Source: Microthrixaceae bacterium (GTDB lineage Bacteria > Actinomycetota > Acidimicrobiia > Acidimicrobiales > Microtrichaceae). Taken from it: a DNA stretch of 64,000 nucleotides. A model generated the notes under the pieces. That model was not told where the DNA came from. It searched no databases and saw nothing but the letters and a program-made list of their open reading frames with translations. A program made the translations under genes and the position numbers. Positions within the stretch are counted from its first letter, which is position 1; every line of letters begins with the position of its first letter. This document shows positions 43,292 through 53,255 of this stretch, piece after piece. The stretch is taken from NCBI GenBank assembly GCA_023957995.1, contig JAMLGK010000002.1, positions 62,001-126,000 on the forward strand, given 5' to 3'.

Positions 43292-44346
43292 TGAGGATCG
43301 CCCCGGCACTGCACGTCCTGGTGGTGGCGCTCCTCGTCGCAGGGTGCAGCAGCGACGGTACCGACGCCACATCCGGGTCCACATCGACCACGTCCCCGGA
43401 GTCGGTCACCGCGGACGCCGGCCCCGACACGGTCACCCCACCCGAGGCCACGACCGTCGAGGAGCTGCTCGCGGTGGATCGTCCGATCGTGCTCACGCAC
43501 GGTGGTGGTGAGAACTCCCATCCCACAGCCACCCCGTTCGCCTATGCGGAGTCGGTGCGAGCCGGAGTGGACGTGCTGGACTTCGATGTGCAGCTGACCG
43601 GCGATGGTGTCCTGGTATCGCACCATGACGAGGATGTGGATCGCACCACCGATGGCTCGGGCCTTCTCGCCGACATGACCTATGAGCAAGCCCACGCCCT
43701 CGACGCCGCGTACTGGTACACCGACGAGTGCAGCGCCTGCGAGGACCAGCCTGCCGACGCCTACGTGTACCGCGGGGTGAGGACCGGCGATGTCGAGCCA
43801 CCCGAGGGGTACGGACCCGAGGACTTCGCGCTCACCTCGTTCGAGGAGATGATCGAGCGCTATCCCGACCACCCGCTGAACATCGAGATCAAGGGTTCCT
43901 ACCCCGAAGATGTTCCCGCCGCGCAGGAGCTGGCGAGGATCCTGACCGAGCAGGACCGTCTCGACTCCGCAGTCGTCACCGCCTTCGACGACCAATTGGC
44001 CGAGGCGTTCCACGAGGCAGCGCCATCGGTTGCCATCACTCCCGGTCTGGACGCCATGACCCGGTACGTGCTGGCGGGCGAGGCACTTCCGCCAGAGCGC
44101 AGGATCGTGCAGATCCCCCCTGAGTACGAGGGCGTCGAGCTGCTCACGCCTGATTTCGTGGAGCGTGCCCACGCCGATGGCCTGGTGCTGTGGATCTGGC
44201 CCAACTCGCGTGACTGGGAGAATGCCGACGGCTACCGGCGACTGCTCGATGACCTCGCGGTCGACGGAATCAACGCCGCTGATCCCGAGACCGCGGTCGA
44301 GGTGCTGAACTCCGGGGCGGGCCGCGACGACACGGGCGGCGGCTGA
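43291..44346 (+). CDS. Glycerophosphodiester phosphodiesterase lipoprotein
   Basis: A 351-residue protein with a signal peptide ending LLVAGC and a Ser/Thr/Pro linker. The GDPD TIM barrel starts at VLTHGGGENSHPTATPFAYAESVRAGVDVLDFDVQLTGDGVLVSHHD, which carries the first catalytic His and the HD pair; NIEIKG holds the metal-binding Glu. It cleaves deacylated phospholipids to glycerol phosphate plus alcohol outside the membrane. It overlaps the TIGR03085 gene by 1 base. Confidence 0.92.
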   Translation: MRIAPALHVLVVALLVAGCSSDGTDATSGSTSTTSPESVTADAGPDTVTPPEATTVEELLAVDRPIVLTHGGGENSHPTATPFAYAESVRAGVDVLDFDVQLTGDGVLVSHHDEDVDRTTDGSGLLADMTYEQAHALDAAYWYTDECSACEDQPADAYVYRGVRTGDVEPPEGYGPEDFALTSFEEMIERYPDHPLNIEIKGSYPEDVPAAQELARILTEQDRLDSAVVTAFDDQLAEAFHEAAPSVAITPGLDAMTRYVLAGEALPPERRIVQIPPEYEGVELLTPDFVERAHADGLVLWIWPNSRDWENADGYRRLLDDLAVDGINAADPETAVEVLNSGAGRDDTGGG

Positions 44347-44349
44347 GGG

Positions 44350-44365
44350 CCGGGGTGCACCCCGG
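44350..44365 (+). terminator. Terminator-like palindrome after GDPD gene
   Basis: CCGGGGTGCACCCCGG is a perfect 16-base palindrome starting 4 bases after the stop codon. It would fold as a 6-bp GC stem with a TGCA loop. Confidence 0.5.
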
Positions 44366-44370
44366 GCAGT

Positions 44371-44455
44371 GGCACTCTCAGGGGTCCGGCACTCTCAGGG
44401 GTCCGGCACTCTCAGGGGTCCGGAATTCTCAGACGCCCGGCACTCCCAGGGGTTC
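44371..44455. repeat. 17-bp tandem repeat, five units
   Basis: Three identical copies of GGCACTCTCAGGGGTCC, then two diverged units, fill the gap between the convergent GDPD and amidohydrolase genes. The last unit touches the amidohydrolase stop codon. The period is not a multiple of three, so it is non-coding. Confidence 0.9.
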
Positions 44456-45323
44456 AGTCGAGTCCGAGCACCCGGGCCGCGTTGCCCCTCAGGAACTTCG
44501 GCCACACGTTGTCGTTCAGCGGCACGTCCGGCAGCTCGGTCATGATTCGTTCGTAGGTCAGACCGGCCGGGAAGTACCCGGCGTAGATGATCTTGTCCGA
44601 GCCGCGCGTGTTGGCGTAGTCGATGATCGCCTTGGGATAGTGCTTCGGCGCGAACGCGGAGGTGGAGTAGTAGAGGTTGGGCCACTTCAGCATCAGCTTG
44701 ACCGCAAGCTCCTCCCACGGTTCGGCACCGTGGCGCATGACCACCTTGAGCTCGGGGAAGAACCAGCAGACCTCGTCGAGGTGCTCCACCTTCTGGGTCT
44801 TCAGCGGGACCCGTGGTCCGGGTACTCCCGCGGTGAGGAAGATGGGGATGTCCAGCTCCACGCACGCCGCGTAGATGGGGTAGTACGGGGCGTCGTTGAT
44901 GGCGACCAGCGCTCCTGCGGGGAAGCTCGTCACGGCCACCACTCCCCATTCGTCATGGAACGACTTGATGCGGCGAACGGCGTCCATGCCGTGGCGGGGG
45001 TCCACATCGATGCAGGGCAGGAACCGCTCGGGGAACTCCCGAACCGCCCTGCGGGGGGCCTCGCGGTCCTCGTTGCCGACGTTGACCATGCCCTGGCGCA
45101 CGCCGTAGGTGTCCATGTTGTGAAGCGTCACCGCCACCGGGTCGACTCCCTCGCCGATGTCGGCCGGGATGTCCTTGAACATGTACTGCGCGGGCATCTT
45201 GAAGTCCTCCTGGCTCTCCTTGTCACGCAGGGAGGGAGCCAGGAACTTGTAGACCTCGCGTCGATCGGTGCTGGGAAAACCGATCATCGTGTCGATGATC
45301 GCGATGTCGGTTGGCATGGTCAT
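44454..45323 (-). CDS. Amidohydrolase-family protein (ACMSD-like)
   Basis: A 289-residue TIM-barrel metal-dependent hydrolase of the amidohydrolase-2/ACMSD group (PCIDVDPRHGMDAVRRIKSFHDEWGVVAVTSFPAG, FPELKVVMRHGAEPWEELAVKLMLKWPNLYYSTSAF, ILYAG-like IIYAGYFPAG). Actinobacterial members often sit in steroid and aromatic catabolic clusters and may be decarboxylases or ring-cleavage hydrolases. The N-terminal HxH motif of classical members is not evident. The ATG at 45323 is supported by TATGGT 6 bases upstream. It is divergent from the FadD19-like gene and shares a KstR-type box. Confidence 0.85.
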   Translation of the reverse strand: MTMPTDIAIIDTMIGFPSTDRREVYKFLAPSLRDKESQEDFKMPAQYMFKDIPADIGEGVDPVAVTLHNMDTYGVRQGMVNVGNEDREAPRRAVREFPERFLPCIDVDPRHGMDAVRRIKSFHDEWGVVAVTSFPAGALVAINDAPYYPIYAACVELDIPIFLTAGVPGPRVPLKTQKVEHLDEVCWFFPELKVVMRHGAEPWEELAVKLMLKWPNLYYSTSAFAPKHYPKAIIDYANTRGSDKIIYAGYFPAGLTYERIMTELPDVPLNDNVWPKFLRGNAARVLGLD

Positions 45324-45329
45324 GGTGCA

Positions 45330-45392
45330 ACCATACGCGGTCCCCGAAAACGAGAACACGTTCCGATTCGGTTGTGCAGGGACCGCTAACGT
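45330..45392. promoter_or_regulatory. Divergent leaderless promoters with shared KstR-type box
   Basis: The minus-strand -10-like TATGGT (45330-45335) precedes the amidohydrolase ATG by 6 bases. The plus-strand TAACGT (45387-45392) precedes the ligase GTG by 8 bases. Between them lies GAGAACACGTTCCG (45352-45365), matching the KstR core AACNNGTT but with G at both outer fixed positions. It covers the -35 region of both promoters. Confidence 0.6.
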
Positions 45393-45400
45393 TCGCGGAC

Positions 45401-47095
45401 GTGAACGACCACAACACGCCTTCCAGCTACAACCTCGCCGATCTGTGGGAGTCCGTGTCGGACCGGGTTCCCGAACGCGAGGCGGTCGTGTGCGGTGACC
45501 AACGCCGGACCTACGGTCAGCTGGAGGACCGGGCCAACCATCTTGCCAACCACTTCCTCGACCAAGGGGTCGGGCCGGGCGACTTCGTCGGCTGCTACCT
45601 GCCGAACTCGATCGAGTACCTCGAGACGATGCTGGCCTGTTTCAAGATCAGGGCGGTGCCGGTGAACATCAACTACCGCTATGTGGCCGCCGAGTTGGAG
45701 TACCTCTTCTCGGACGGACCGCTCGTAGCGGTGGTCTGTCCTCCCGAGTACCTGGAGAACGTGGCCGCGGTGGCTCCATCTGTGGAGTCACTCCGCGAGG
45801 TGCTGGTCACCGGTGAGGGCGTGCCGGGTGCCGCGCCGGCCACCGGTTCGGCAGCTGTGGTCGGCTACGAGGCGGCGCTGGAGGCCGCTCCGGCCGAACG
45901 ACCCGAGGTCGCCGGCCGGGGCAATGACGACCTGTACGTGATCTACACCGGCGGAACCACAGGACTGCCGAAGGGTGTCGTGTGGAGGATGGAGGACGCG
46001 TTCTTCGGATGCCTCACCGGCGGTGACCCCATGCGGATGAACGGTCCGGTCAGCAGCCCCGAGGAGATGGTCGAGCGGATCATCGACTTCGATTTCAACT
46101 TCTACGCCCTGGCTCCGTTGATGCACGCGGCAGCCCAGTGGGTGGCGTTGATGTGGTTCTTCTGCGGGGCCAAGGTGATCCTCCACGAGGGGAGCTTCGA
46201 TCCCGTCGAGGTCTGGCGGACGATCGAGCGGGAGAAGGTCTCGACCACCACGGTGGTCGGTGACGCGATGGCCCGCCCGCTGGCAGATGCGTGGGACTCC
46301 GATGGCCCCTTCGAGGTCTCCAGCCTGTTCGCGTTCTCCAACGGCGGCGCGCCCCTGGCCGAGTCGACCAAGGCCCGGCTCATGGAGATGCTTCCCAACT
46401 GCGTGTTCACCGACGGCTTCGGATCCTCCGAGACAGGCATCCAGGGCAGTTCGAGGTTGGCTCCCGGGGAGAAGGCCGGCGGAACCGCCGTGTTCGACTC
46501 GGTGGCCGAGGGGACCAAGGTGTTCGACGAGAACGACCGGGAGGTCTCCCCGGGATCGGGCAGCATCGGTCGGATCGCCCACAGCGGGTTCGTTCCGTTG
46601 CGCTACCACAATGCGCCCGAGAAGACTGCCGAGACTTTCCGGGAGATCGGCGGGCGGCGTTGGGTGATCTCCGGCGACATGGCCACGGTGGACGAGAACG
46701 GCGCGGTGCGCCTCCTGGGCCGTGGTTCGGTGTGCATCAACACCGGGGGCGAGAAGGTCTACCCCGAAGAGGTGGAGAGCGTGCTCAAGGACCACCCTGC
46801 CGTGTACGACGTCGTCGTCGTCGGTGTACCCCATGAGCGGTGGGGCGAACAGGTGACCGCGGTGGTCCAGCTGGCGCCGGGTGTCGATCCGGGCGACACA
46901 GAGGAGCTGCTCGCATCGATGGTTGCCCATGCCAGGGGCAGTCTCGCCGGCTACAAGGCGCCCCGTTCGGTCGCCGTCGTCGAGGAGATCCAGCGTTCGC
47001 CTGCGGGAAAGGCCGACTATCGCTGGGCCCGTACCGTCGCTGGCTCGGGGTCGGCCACCGATGCGGCCACCGGTTCCGCCCCACCGGCGAACTGA
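45401..47095 (+). CDS. FadD19-like acyl-CoA synthetase
   Basis: A 564-residue adenylate-forming CoA ligase: YNLADLWESVSDRVPEREAVVCGD start, AMP-binding LYVIYTGGTTGLPKGVVWR, DGFGSSETG, GRGSVCINTGGEKVYPEEVE and the catalytic-lysine SPAGKADYRW. The whole organisation follows M. tuberculosis FadD19, which activates the C26 side chain of sterols. Substrate assignment is inference. The GTG at 45401 is chosen over an upstream in-frame start by the family N-terminus and the -10 spacing. Confidence 0.88.
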   Translation: MNDHNTPSSYNLADLWESVSDRVPEREAVVCGDQRRTYGQLEDRANHLANHFLDQGVGPGDFVGCYLPNSIEYLETMLACFKIRAVPVNINYRYVAAELEYLFSDGPLVAVVCPPEYLENVAAVAPSVESLREVLVTGEGVPGAAPATGSAAVVGYEAALEAAPAERPEVAGRGNDDLYVIYTGGTTGLPKGVVWRMEDAFFGCLTGGDPMRMNGPVSSPEEMVERIIDFDFNFYALAPLMHAAAQWVALMWFFCGAKVILHEGSFDPVEVWRTIEREKVSTTTVVGDAMARPLADAWDSDGPFEVSSLFAFSNGGAPLAESTKARLMEMLPNCVFTDGFGSSETGIQGSSRLAPGEKAGGTAVFDSVAEGTKVFDENDREVSPGSGSIGRIAHSGFVPLRYHNAPEKTAETFREIGGRRWVISGDMATVDENGAVRLLGRGSVCINTGGEKVYPEEVESVLKDHPAVYDVVVVGVPHERWGEQVTAVVQLAPGVDPGDTEELLASMVAHARGSLAGYKAPRSVAVVEEIQRSPAGKADYRWARTVAGSGSATDAATGSAPPAN

Positions 47096-47100
47096 CAGAT

Positions 47101-48060
47101 GTGAGCGGCCCAGCCGGTGCACGCGGTTCCGCCGGTGTGCGCGGTCCGGTTCGGGTGCGCGGGGAATTGCTGGTCGCGACCGCCGCGGCGCTCTGGGCAC
47201 TGATCGGGGTGTTCGCGAGGGAGCTCGACACGCTCGGGATGCCCGCGGAGCAGGTCGGTGCCTGGCGGGCCCTGATCGGTGGGACCTGTTTCGTGCTCCA
47301 CGCCTCGATCCGCGCGGCAGCGGCCCGGAGCACTGCGGCGGGGGAGTCGCGGCCGAGGATCGCGGGGTGGCCTCGGATGTCGAGGCGCGACCACCTCGAT
47401 CTCGTGTTGTTCTGCCTGGTCGGCGTGGTCGTGTTCTACGCCTCGCTCCCCCTGGCGGTCGACACCGGCGGGTTGTCACTCGCCTGGGTGTTGCTCTACA
47501 CGGCGCCGATCTGGGTGACCCTCGGAGCTGCGCTGTTCCTCGGCGAACGGCCCGGAGCGCGCCAGGCGGGCGCGGTCGCACTGGCTGTTGCCGGAGTGGT
47601 GGCGCTGGTCGCCTCGGTCGGCGGGACCGTGGAGGTGACCTGGTGGTCCATCTCGTGGGGGCTGGCTGCGGGCATCAGCTACTCCAGCTACTACCTGAGG
47701 GGTCGGCGCCTGTTCGGGCACATGGGAGCGATCCGGGTGTATGCCCTGGTGCTCCCGGTGGGAGGCGTGATCCTCGCGTTCATCACACGGATCTCGGTCC
47801 CCGCCACATCGATGGTCGTGTGGCTCGTGCTCCTGGGTGTTGCGAGCACCTATGTGCCATATCTGTTGTTCGGGAACGGCGTCCAGGCGATGTCCTCCAG
47901 CAGGGCGGTGGTGGTGGCCACCATCGAGCCGGTGGTGGCGATAGTGCTGGGGGTGATGCTCTACGGGGAGACGCTCGGAGTTCTCGGTGTGTTCGGAGCT
48001 GTGCTCGTCCTGGTCGCCGCGGCCACGGCGGCGCTGGCGCGCACCACGTCCGTGGAGTGA
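47101..48060 (+). CDS. EamA/DMT-family transporter
   Basis: A 319-residue membrane protein with about ten transmembrane helices in two EamA repeats (AALWALIGVFARELD, LAWVLLYTAPIWVTLGAALFLGERP, then SSRAVVVATIEPVVAIVLGVMLYGETL). It likely exports a metabolite or amino acid. The GTG starts 5 bases after the ligase stop, so it may share that transcript. Confidence 0.88.
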   Translation: MSGPAGARGSAGVRGPVRVRGELLVATAAALWALIGVFARELDTLGMPAEQVGAWRALIGGTCFVLHASIRAAAARSTAAGESRPRIAGWPRMSRRDHLDLVLFCLVGVVVFYASLPLAVDTGGLSLAWVLLYTAPIWVTLGAALFLGERPGARQAGAVALAVAGVVALVASVGGTVEVTWWSISWGLAAGISYSSYYLRGRRLFGHMGAIRVYALVLPVGGVILAFITRISVPATSMVVWLVLLGVASTYVPYLLFGNGVQAMSSSRAVVVATIEPVVAIVLGVMLYGETLGVLGVFGAVLVLVAAATAALARTTSVE

Positions 48061-48137
48061 TCTGCAGATCGTCCCGCGGCCCGCTGTCACCGCCGGAGGC
48101 GCCCGGGGTCGGTGCAGTCGGCCACGGGTGCGCCACG

Positions 48138-48143
48138 TAGCCT
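48138..48143 (+). promoter_or_regulatory. -10-like element TAGCCT, leaderless start of ABC-F gene
   Basis: TAGCCT ends 8 bases before the GTG at 48152. It supports this start over longer in-frame readings. Confidence 0.4.
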
Positions 48144-48151
48144 CGGACGAC

Positions 48152-50143
<1,992 letters not shown>

Positions 50144-50166
50144 TCGCACCGCTGTGCCGGTGGCGG

Positions 50167-50640
50167 TCACCTGGGAATGTCCGCAGTGAGGTCGATCGCC
50201 CGCAGGATGATCCTCGTGGAGGACTCCTCGACCCCGCCTTCCTCGCGCCACTTCATCAGTAGTCCGTCGAGGGTGGCGACATCGCTGCAGGCCAGCATCA
50301 ACACATAGTCGTGGGATCCGGTCACGTGCATCGCGGACTGCACTTCGGAGGCCTGCGCCAGGAGGTTCTCGAAGACGTCGGGATCGGCCTTGCGGTCCAA
50401 CCTGATCTCGGTGATCGCCCTCAGCCCGATCCCGAGCTTCGACAGGTCGACCTCGGCGCCGTAGCCGACGATGACCCCGGCGGCCTCCAACCGGCGCACG
50501 CGGTCAGCGGTCGCGGTGGAGCTCAGGCCGATGCGTTCGCCCAACTCCCGCCAGCTCAAACGCCCTTCGATCCTGAGCTCACTGAGGATCACAAGGTCGA
50601 GATCATCGAATGCCGGGGAAACACCGGAGGTAGGGGTCAT
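50167..50640 (-). CDS. Lrp/AsnC-family transcriptional regulator
   Basis: A 157-residue regulator with an N-terminal winged helix (DDLDLVILSELRIEGRLSWRELGERIGLSSTATADRVRRLEAAGVIVGY) and a RAM effector domain (HVTGSHDYVLMLACSDVATLDGLL). It should sense an amino acid and control the divergent LysE exporter. A strong -10 TATTAT ends 7 bases before its ATG on the minus strand. Confidence 0.93.
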   Translation of the reverse strand: MTPTSGVSPAFDDLDLVILSELRIEGRLSWRELGERIGLSSTATADRVRRLEAAGVIVGYGAEVDLSKLGIGLRAITEIRLDRKADPDVFENLLAQASEVQSAMHVTGSHDYVLMLACSDVATLDGLLMKWREEGGVEESSTRIILRAIDLTADIPR

Positions 50641-50692
50641 GGACGGGATAATACCCTCTGAAACACGGCTCGGCCCTTGTCATACTCGGTCC
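50641..50692. promoter_or_regulatory. Divergent lrp/lysE promoter
   Basis: 52 bp carry two opposed -10-like elements: TATTAT on the minus strand (50648-50653), 7 bases from the Lrp ATG, and CATACT on the plus strand (50681-50686), 6 bases from the LysE ATG. The regulator presumably binds here. Confidence 0.55.
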
Positions 50693-51502
50693 ATGACGTT
50701 CTCCCATGTTCTCGTCGGTCTCGCCACAGGCCTTCCCGTCATGATCGTGGTGGGTCCCATCGCCCTTCTCCTGGTGGAGGAAGGCATGCAGCACGGTGTC
50801 CGTCGGAGCGCTCCGGCCATCCTCGGAGTCGCTTCGGTGGACCTTCTCTTCTCGAGCGTCGCCTCGTTGGCCGGAGTCGGTGTGGTGAGCATGCTCGAAA
50901 GCGCCGAGAGCGGACTCAAGGTGCTGGCGACACTCGTGCTCTCGGTCATCGCGGTCAGCATCTGGAGGGCCGCACACTCCGACCTGCGCAGCGTCGGACG
51001 CTGCGATCAGGTGGAGGAACACCAACAGGCGGATGGGTTCGCCCTGAGCGACTCGGTGCACCCCTTCGAGCTCGTTCCGAGCGATTCGATGAGCCTGGCA
51101 ACGGCGGGTCCGCCTGCCGGCGACACAGGAACCCGGTCCGGAGACGCCTTCGGGGTGGAGGCACACCCCGTGGGCAGCGGCGGGGAGGCGGTGTCCTCCC
51201 TGTCGGCGGTCGAGGACTCACTCGGCCGCTCTGCGCGCCGGATGGCCCGCTTCTTCGGTGCCACGGCGTTGAACCCGATCACGATCGTCGTGTTCACCTC
51301 GCTCGTGCTCAGCGGTCGTGACGGGGTGGGCACTCCGGGCTGGGTGATCGGAATGACCATGGCGTCGCTGCTGGTGGGAGTCACGTTCGTGACCGTGGGC
51401 CACGTTCTGGGTGCCGTGCTGAACGAGCGTGCCACCGCGCAGCTGCGGATGGGCGGCGCGGTCCTGATAGCTGCGATGGCAGCCTGGTTCCTCTTCGCCT
51501 GA
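50693..51502 (+). CDS. LysE-family amino-acid exporter
   Basis: A 269-residue membrane protein with LysE features: LVGLATGLPVMIVVGPIALLLVEEGMQHG at the N-terminus and TALNPITIVVFTSLVLSG in the second half. Between helices three and four lies an unusually long hydrophilic stretch (about residues 85-175), so it is larger than the usual roughly 200 residues. Divergence from an Lrp/AsnC gene is the standard layout for an amino-acid-induced exporter. It ends 5 bases from the convergent ligase gene. Confidence 0.88.
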   Translation: MTFSHVLVGLATGLPVMIVVGPIALLLVEEGMQHGVRRSAPAILGVASVDLLFSSVASLAGVGVVSMLESAESGLKVLATLVLSVIAVSIWRAAHSDLRSVGRCDQVEEHQQADGFALSDSVHPFELVPSDSMSLATAGPPAGDTGTRSGDAFGVEAHPVGSGGEAVSSLSAVEDSLGRSARRMARFFGATALNPITIVVFTSLVLSGRDGVGTPGWVIGMTMASLLVGVTFVTVGHVLGAVLNERATAQLRMGGAVLIAAMAAWFLFA

Positions 51503-51507
51503 GCGCC

Positions 51508-53172
51508 TCAGCTCACGAGGTTCCGGCCCGACTCGGCTATCTCCTTCGCCCACCGGTAGTCGGGCTTGCCCGCAGGCGAGCGCACGATCGTGTCGACCGA
51601 GTGCAACTCCCGCGGGACCTTGTAACCGGCGACGAGGGTGCGCGCCTGCTGGACCAGTTCGTCCAGCCCGGCGTCCTGGTCGTCCCGCCACTGCACGACC
51701 GCAGCCACGCGCTGGCCGAACCGGTCGTCGGGCACACCCACAACGAGGCAGTCGAACACCGCGGGGTGGCTCTTGAGAGCCGCTTCCACCTCTTCGGGGA
51801 AGATCTTCTCGCCACCGGAGTTGATCGACACCGTGCCCCGTCCGAGCATCACGATGTTGTCGCCGTTCCAACGGGCCCTGTCACCGGAGACCGCATAGCG
51901 GCGCCCGTCGGCGGCGATGACGAAGTTCGCAGCGGTCTTCTCGGGGTCGTTGTGGTAGCCGAGCGGGATGTTGCCTCCCCGTGCGAGGCCACCGACGCGC
52001 TCGTCACCGCAGGGGATCGCTTCCAGGTTCTCGTCGAGGATCACCACATCGCGGCCCGGGGCAACGGTCGGTCCGCCACCGTCGGCGCGGGCGCCCTTGG
52101 CCGCGTAGGTGATTCCGTTGAAGCCCGCTTCGGTGGATCCGATGGAATCGGTGATGATCAGATTCGGGAAGTATTCGAGGAAGCGGTCCTTCACCGACTG
52201 GGAGAACAGCGCGGCGGAGCTCGACAGCGAGATGAGGCTGTCGGTGTTCCAGCGGCCCGGGTTGTCCTCGAGGGTCTCGATCAACGGACGTGCGATCGCG
52301 TCACCTGTGATGATCATGGAGTTGAGGCCGTCGCGGTCCACCGAGGTCCAGACCTCGACCGGGTCGAAGCGGCGCAGCAGCACGACCGTGGAGCCGATGA
52401 ACCACTGGCTCAACGTGGCGATCTGCGCAGCGCCGTGCATGAGTGGGGGGATCACGCAGAACACGAGGGGGATCTCGGAGGCGGCGGCCTGTTCGGCCTT
52501 GGTGAACTCCGAATCGACGCGCTCGTTGGTGAGTGCGTCGATGCCCTGACCGAGCGCGAAATAGATGTCCTCGCTGCGCCACACCACGCCCTTGGGCATA
52601 CCGGTGGTGCCGCCGGTGTAGATCACATAGTGGTCATCGGGGGAGCGTTCGGGGAAGTCCCGTAGGTCGGATCCCTGCGCACAGGCCTCCTCGAAGGGAA
52701 CCGAACCGAGCTGTTCGAGCGCAGCGGCGATCTCCCGGGGGTCAACATCCAGGTCCGCGCGGTCCCGTTCGTCATGGGACTCGATGTGAACCAGGGTCTC
52801 CAACTGCGGCGAGGACTCCTTCACCGCGGCCATGCGGGTGGCGTACTGCTCATCGAACACGCAGGCCTTGATGCCGGCGTTGCCGATCAGGTACTCGAGC
52901 TCCGCCTCGACGTAGCGGTAGTTCACGTTGATCGGGACGGCCCGGATCTTGAGGCATCCGAGCATGGCGGAGACCCACGCCTCGGAGTTCATGGCGTAGA
53001 TGCCGACGTGGTCGCCCGCCACGACTCCGTGCTCCGCCAACCAGTGGCCGATCCGGTTGGCGCGCCGGTCCAGCTCGTCGAAGGTCCAGCGACCGTCCCG
53101 GTAGATCAGCGCGGTTCGGTCGGGGACCGCGTCGGCAGTGTGTTCGAAAAGGTCTGCAATGTTGTAGGCCAC
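51508..53172 (-). CDS. fadD19: FadD19-like acyl-CoA synthetase (second copy)
   Basis: A 554-residue CoA ligase closely following M. tuberculosis FadD19: MAYNIADLFEHTADAVPDR, INVNYRYVEAELEYL, HYVIYTGGTTGMPKGVVWR, VFCVIPPLMHGAAQ, ITDSIGSTEAGFNG and SPAGKPDYRWAKE. It should activate a long or sterol side-chain acid with ATP and CoA. It resembles the ligase at 45401 but is distinct. The start is a GTG with a leaderless -10 (TAACTT) next to a KstR-type box. Confidence 0.88.
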   Translation of the reverse strand: MAYNIADLFEHTADAVPDRTALIYRDGRWTFDELDRRANRIGHWLAEHGVVAGDHVGIYAMNSEAWVSAMLGCLKIRAVPINVNYRYVEAELEYLIGNAGIKACVFDEQYATRMAAVKESSPQLETLVHIESHDERDRADLDVDPREIAAALEQLGSVPFEEACAQGSDLRDFPERSPDDHYVIYTGGTTGMPKGVVWRSEDIYFALGQGIDALTNERVDSEFTKAEQAAASEIPLVFCVIPPLMHGAAQIATLSQWFIGSTVVLLRRFDPVEVWTSVDRDGLNSMIITGDAIARPLIETLEDNPGRWNTDSLISLSSSAALFSQSVKDRFLEYFPNLIITDSIGSTEAGFNGITYAAKGARADGGGPTVAPGRDVVILDENLEAIPCGDERVGGLARGGNIPLGYHNDPEKTAANFVIAADGRRYAVSGDRARWNGDNIVMLGRGTVSINSGGEKIFPEEVEAALKSHPAVFDCLVVGVPDDRFGQRVAAVVQWRDDQDAGLDELVQQARTLVAGYKVPRELHSVDTIVRSPAGKPDYRWAKEIAESGRNLVS

Positions 53173-53178
53173 GCCAAC

Positions 53179-53196
53179 AAGTTAGAACACGTTGCA
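53179..53196 (-). promoter_or_regulatory. FadD19-like promoter: -10 and full KstR-type box
   Basis: On the minus strand TAACTT (53179-53184) ends 6 bases before the GTG. It abuts TAGAACACGTTGCA (53183-53196, written on the plus strand), which matches TNNAACNNGTTNNA at every fixed position. A repressor here would cover the promoter core. Confidence 0.65.
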
Positions 53197-53255
53197 GTTG
53201 GAGTTCAGGTGGGAGCGCCCGTCTTCCCGGCTGCCGAATCCGACTGCGTTGCCCA

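Noticed and set aside
45311-45400. Upstream start for the FadD19-like ligase at 45311
   Set aside because: It would run through the divergent promoter and KstR-type box and add residues absent from the family; the GTG at 45401 fits better.
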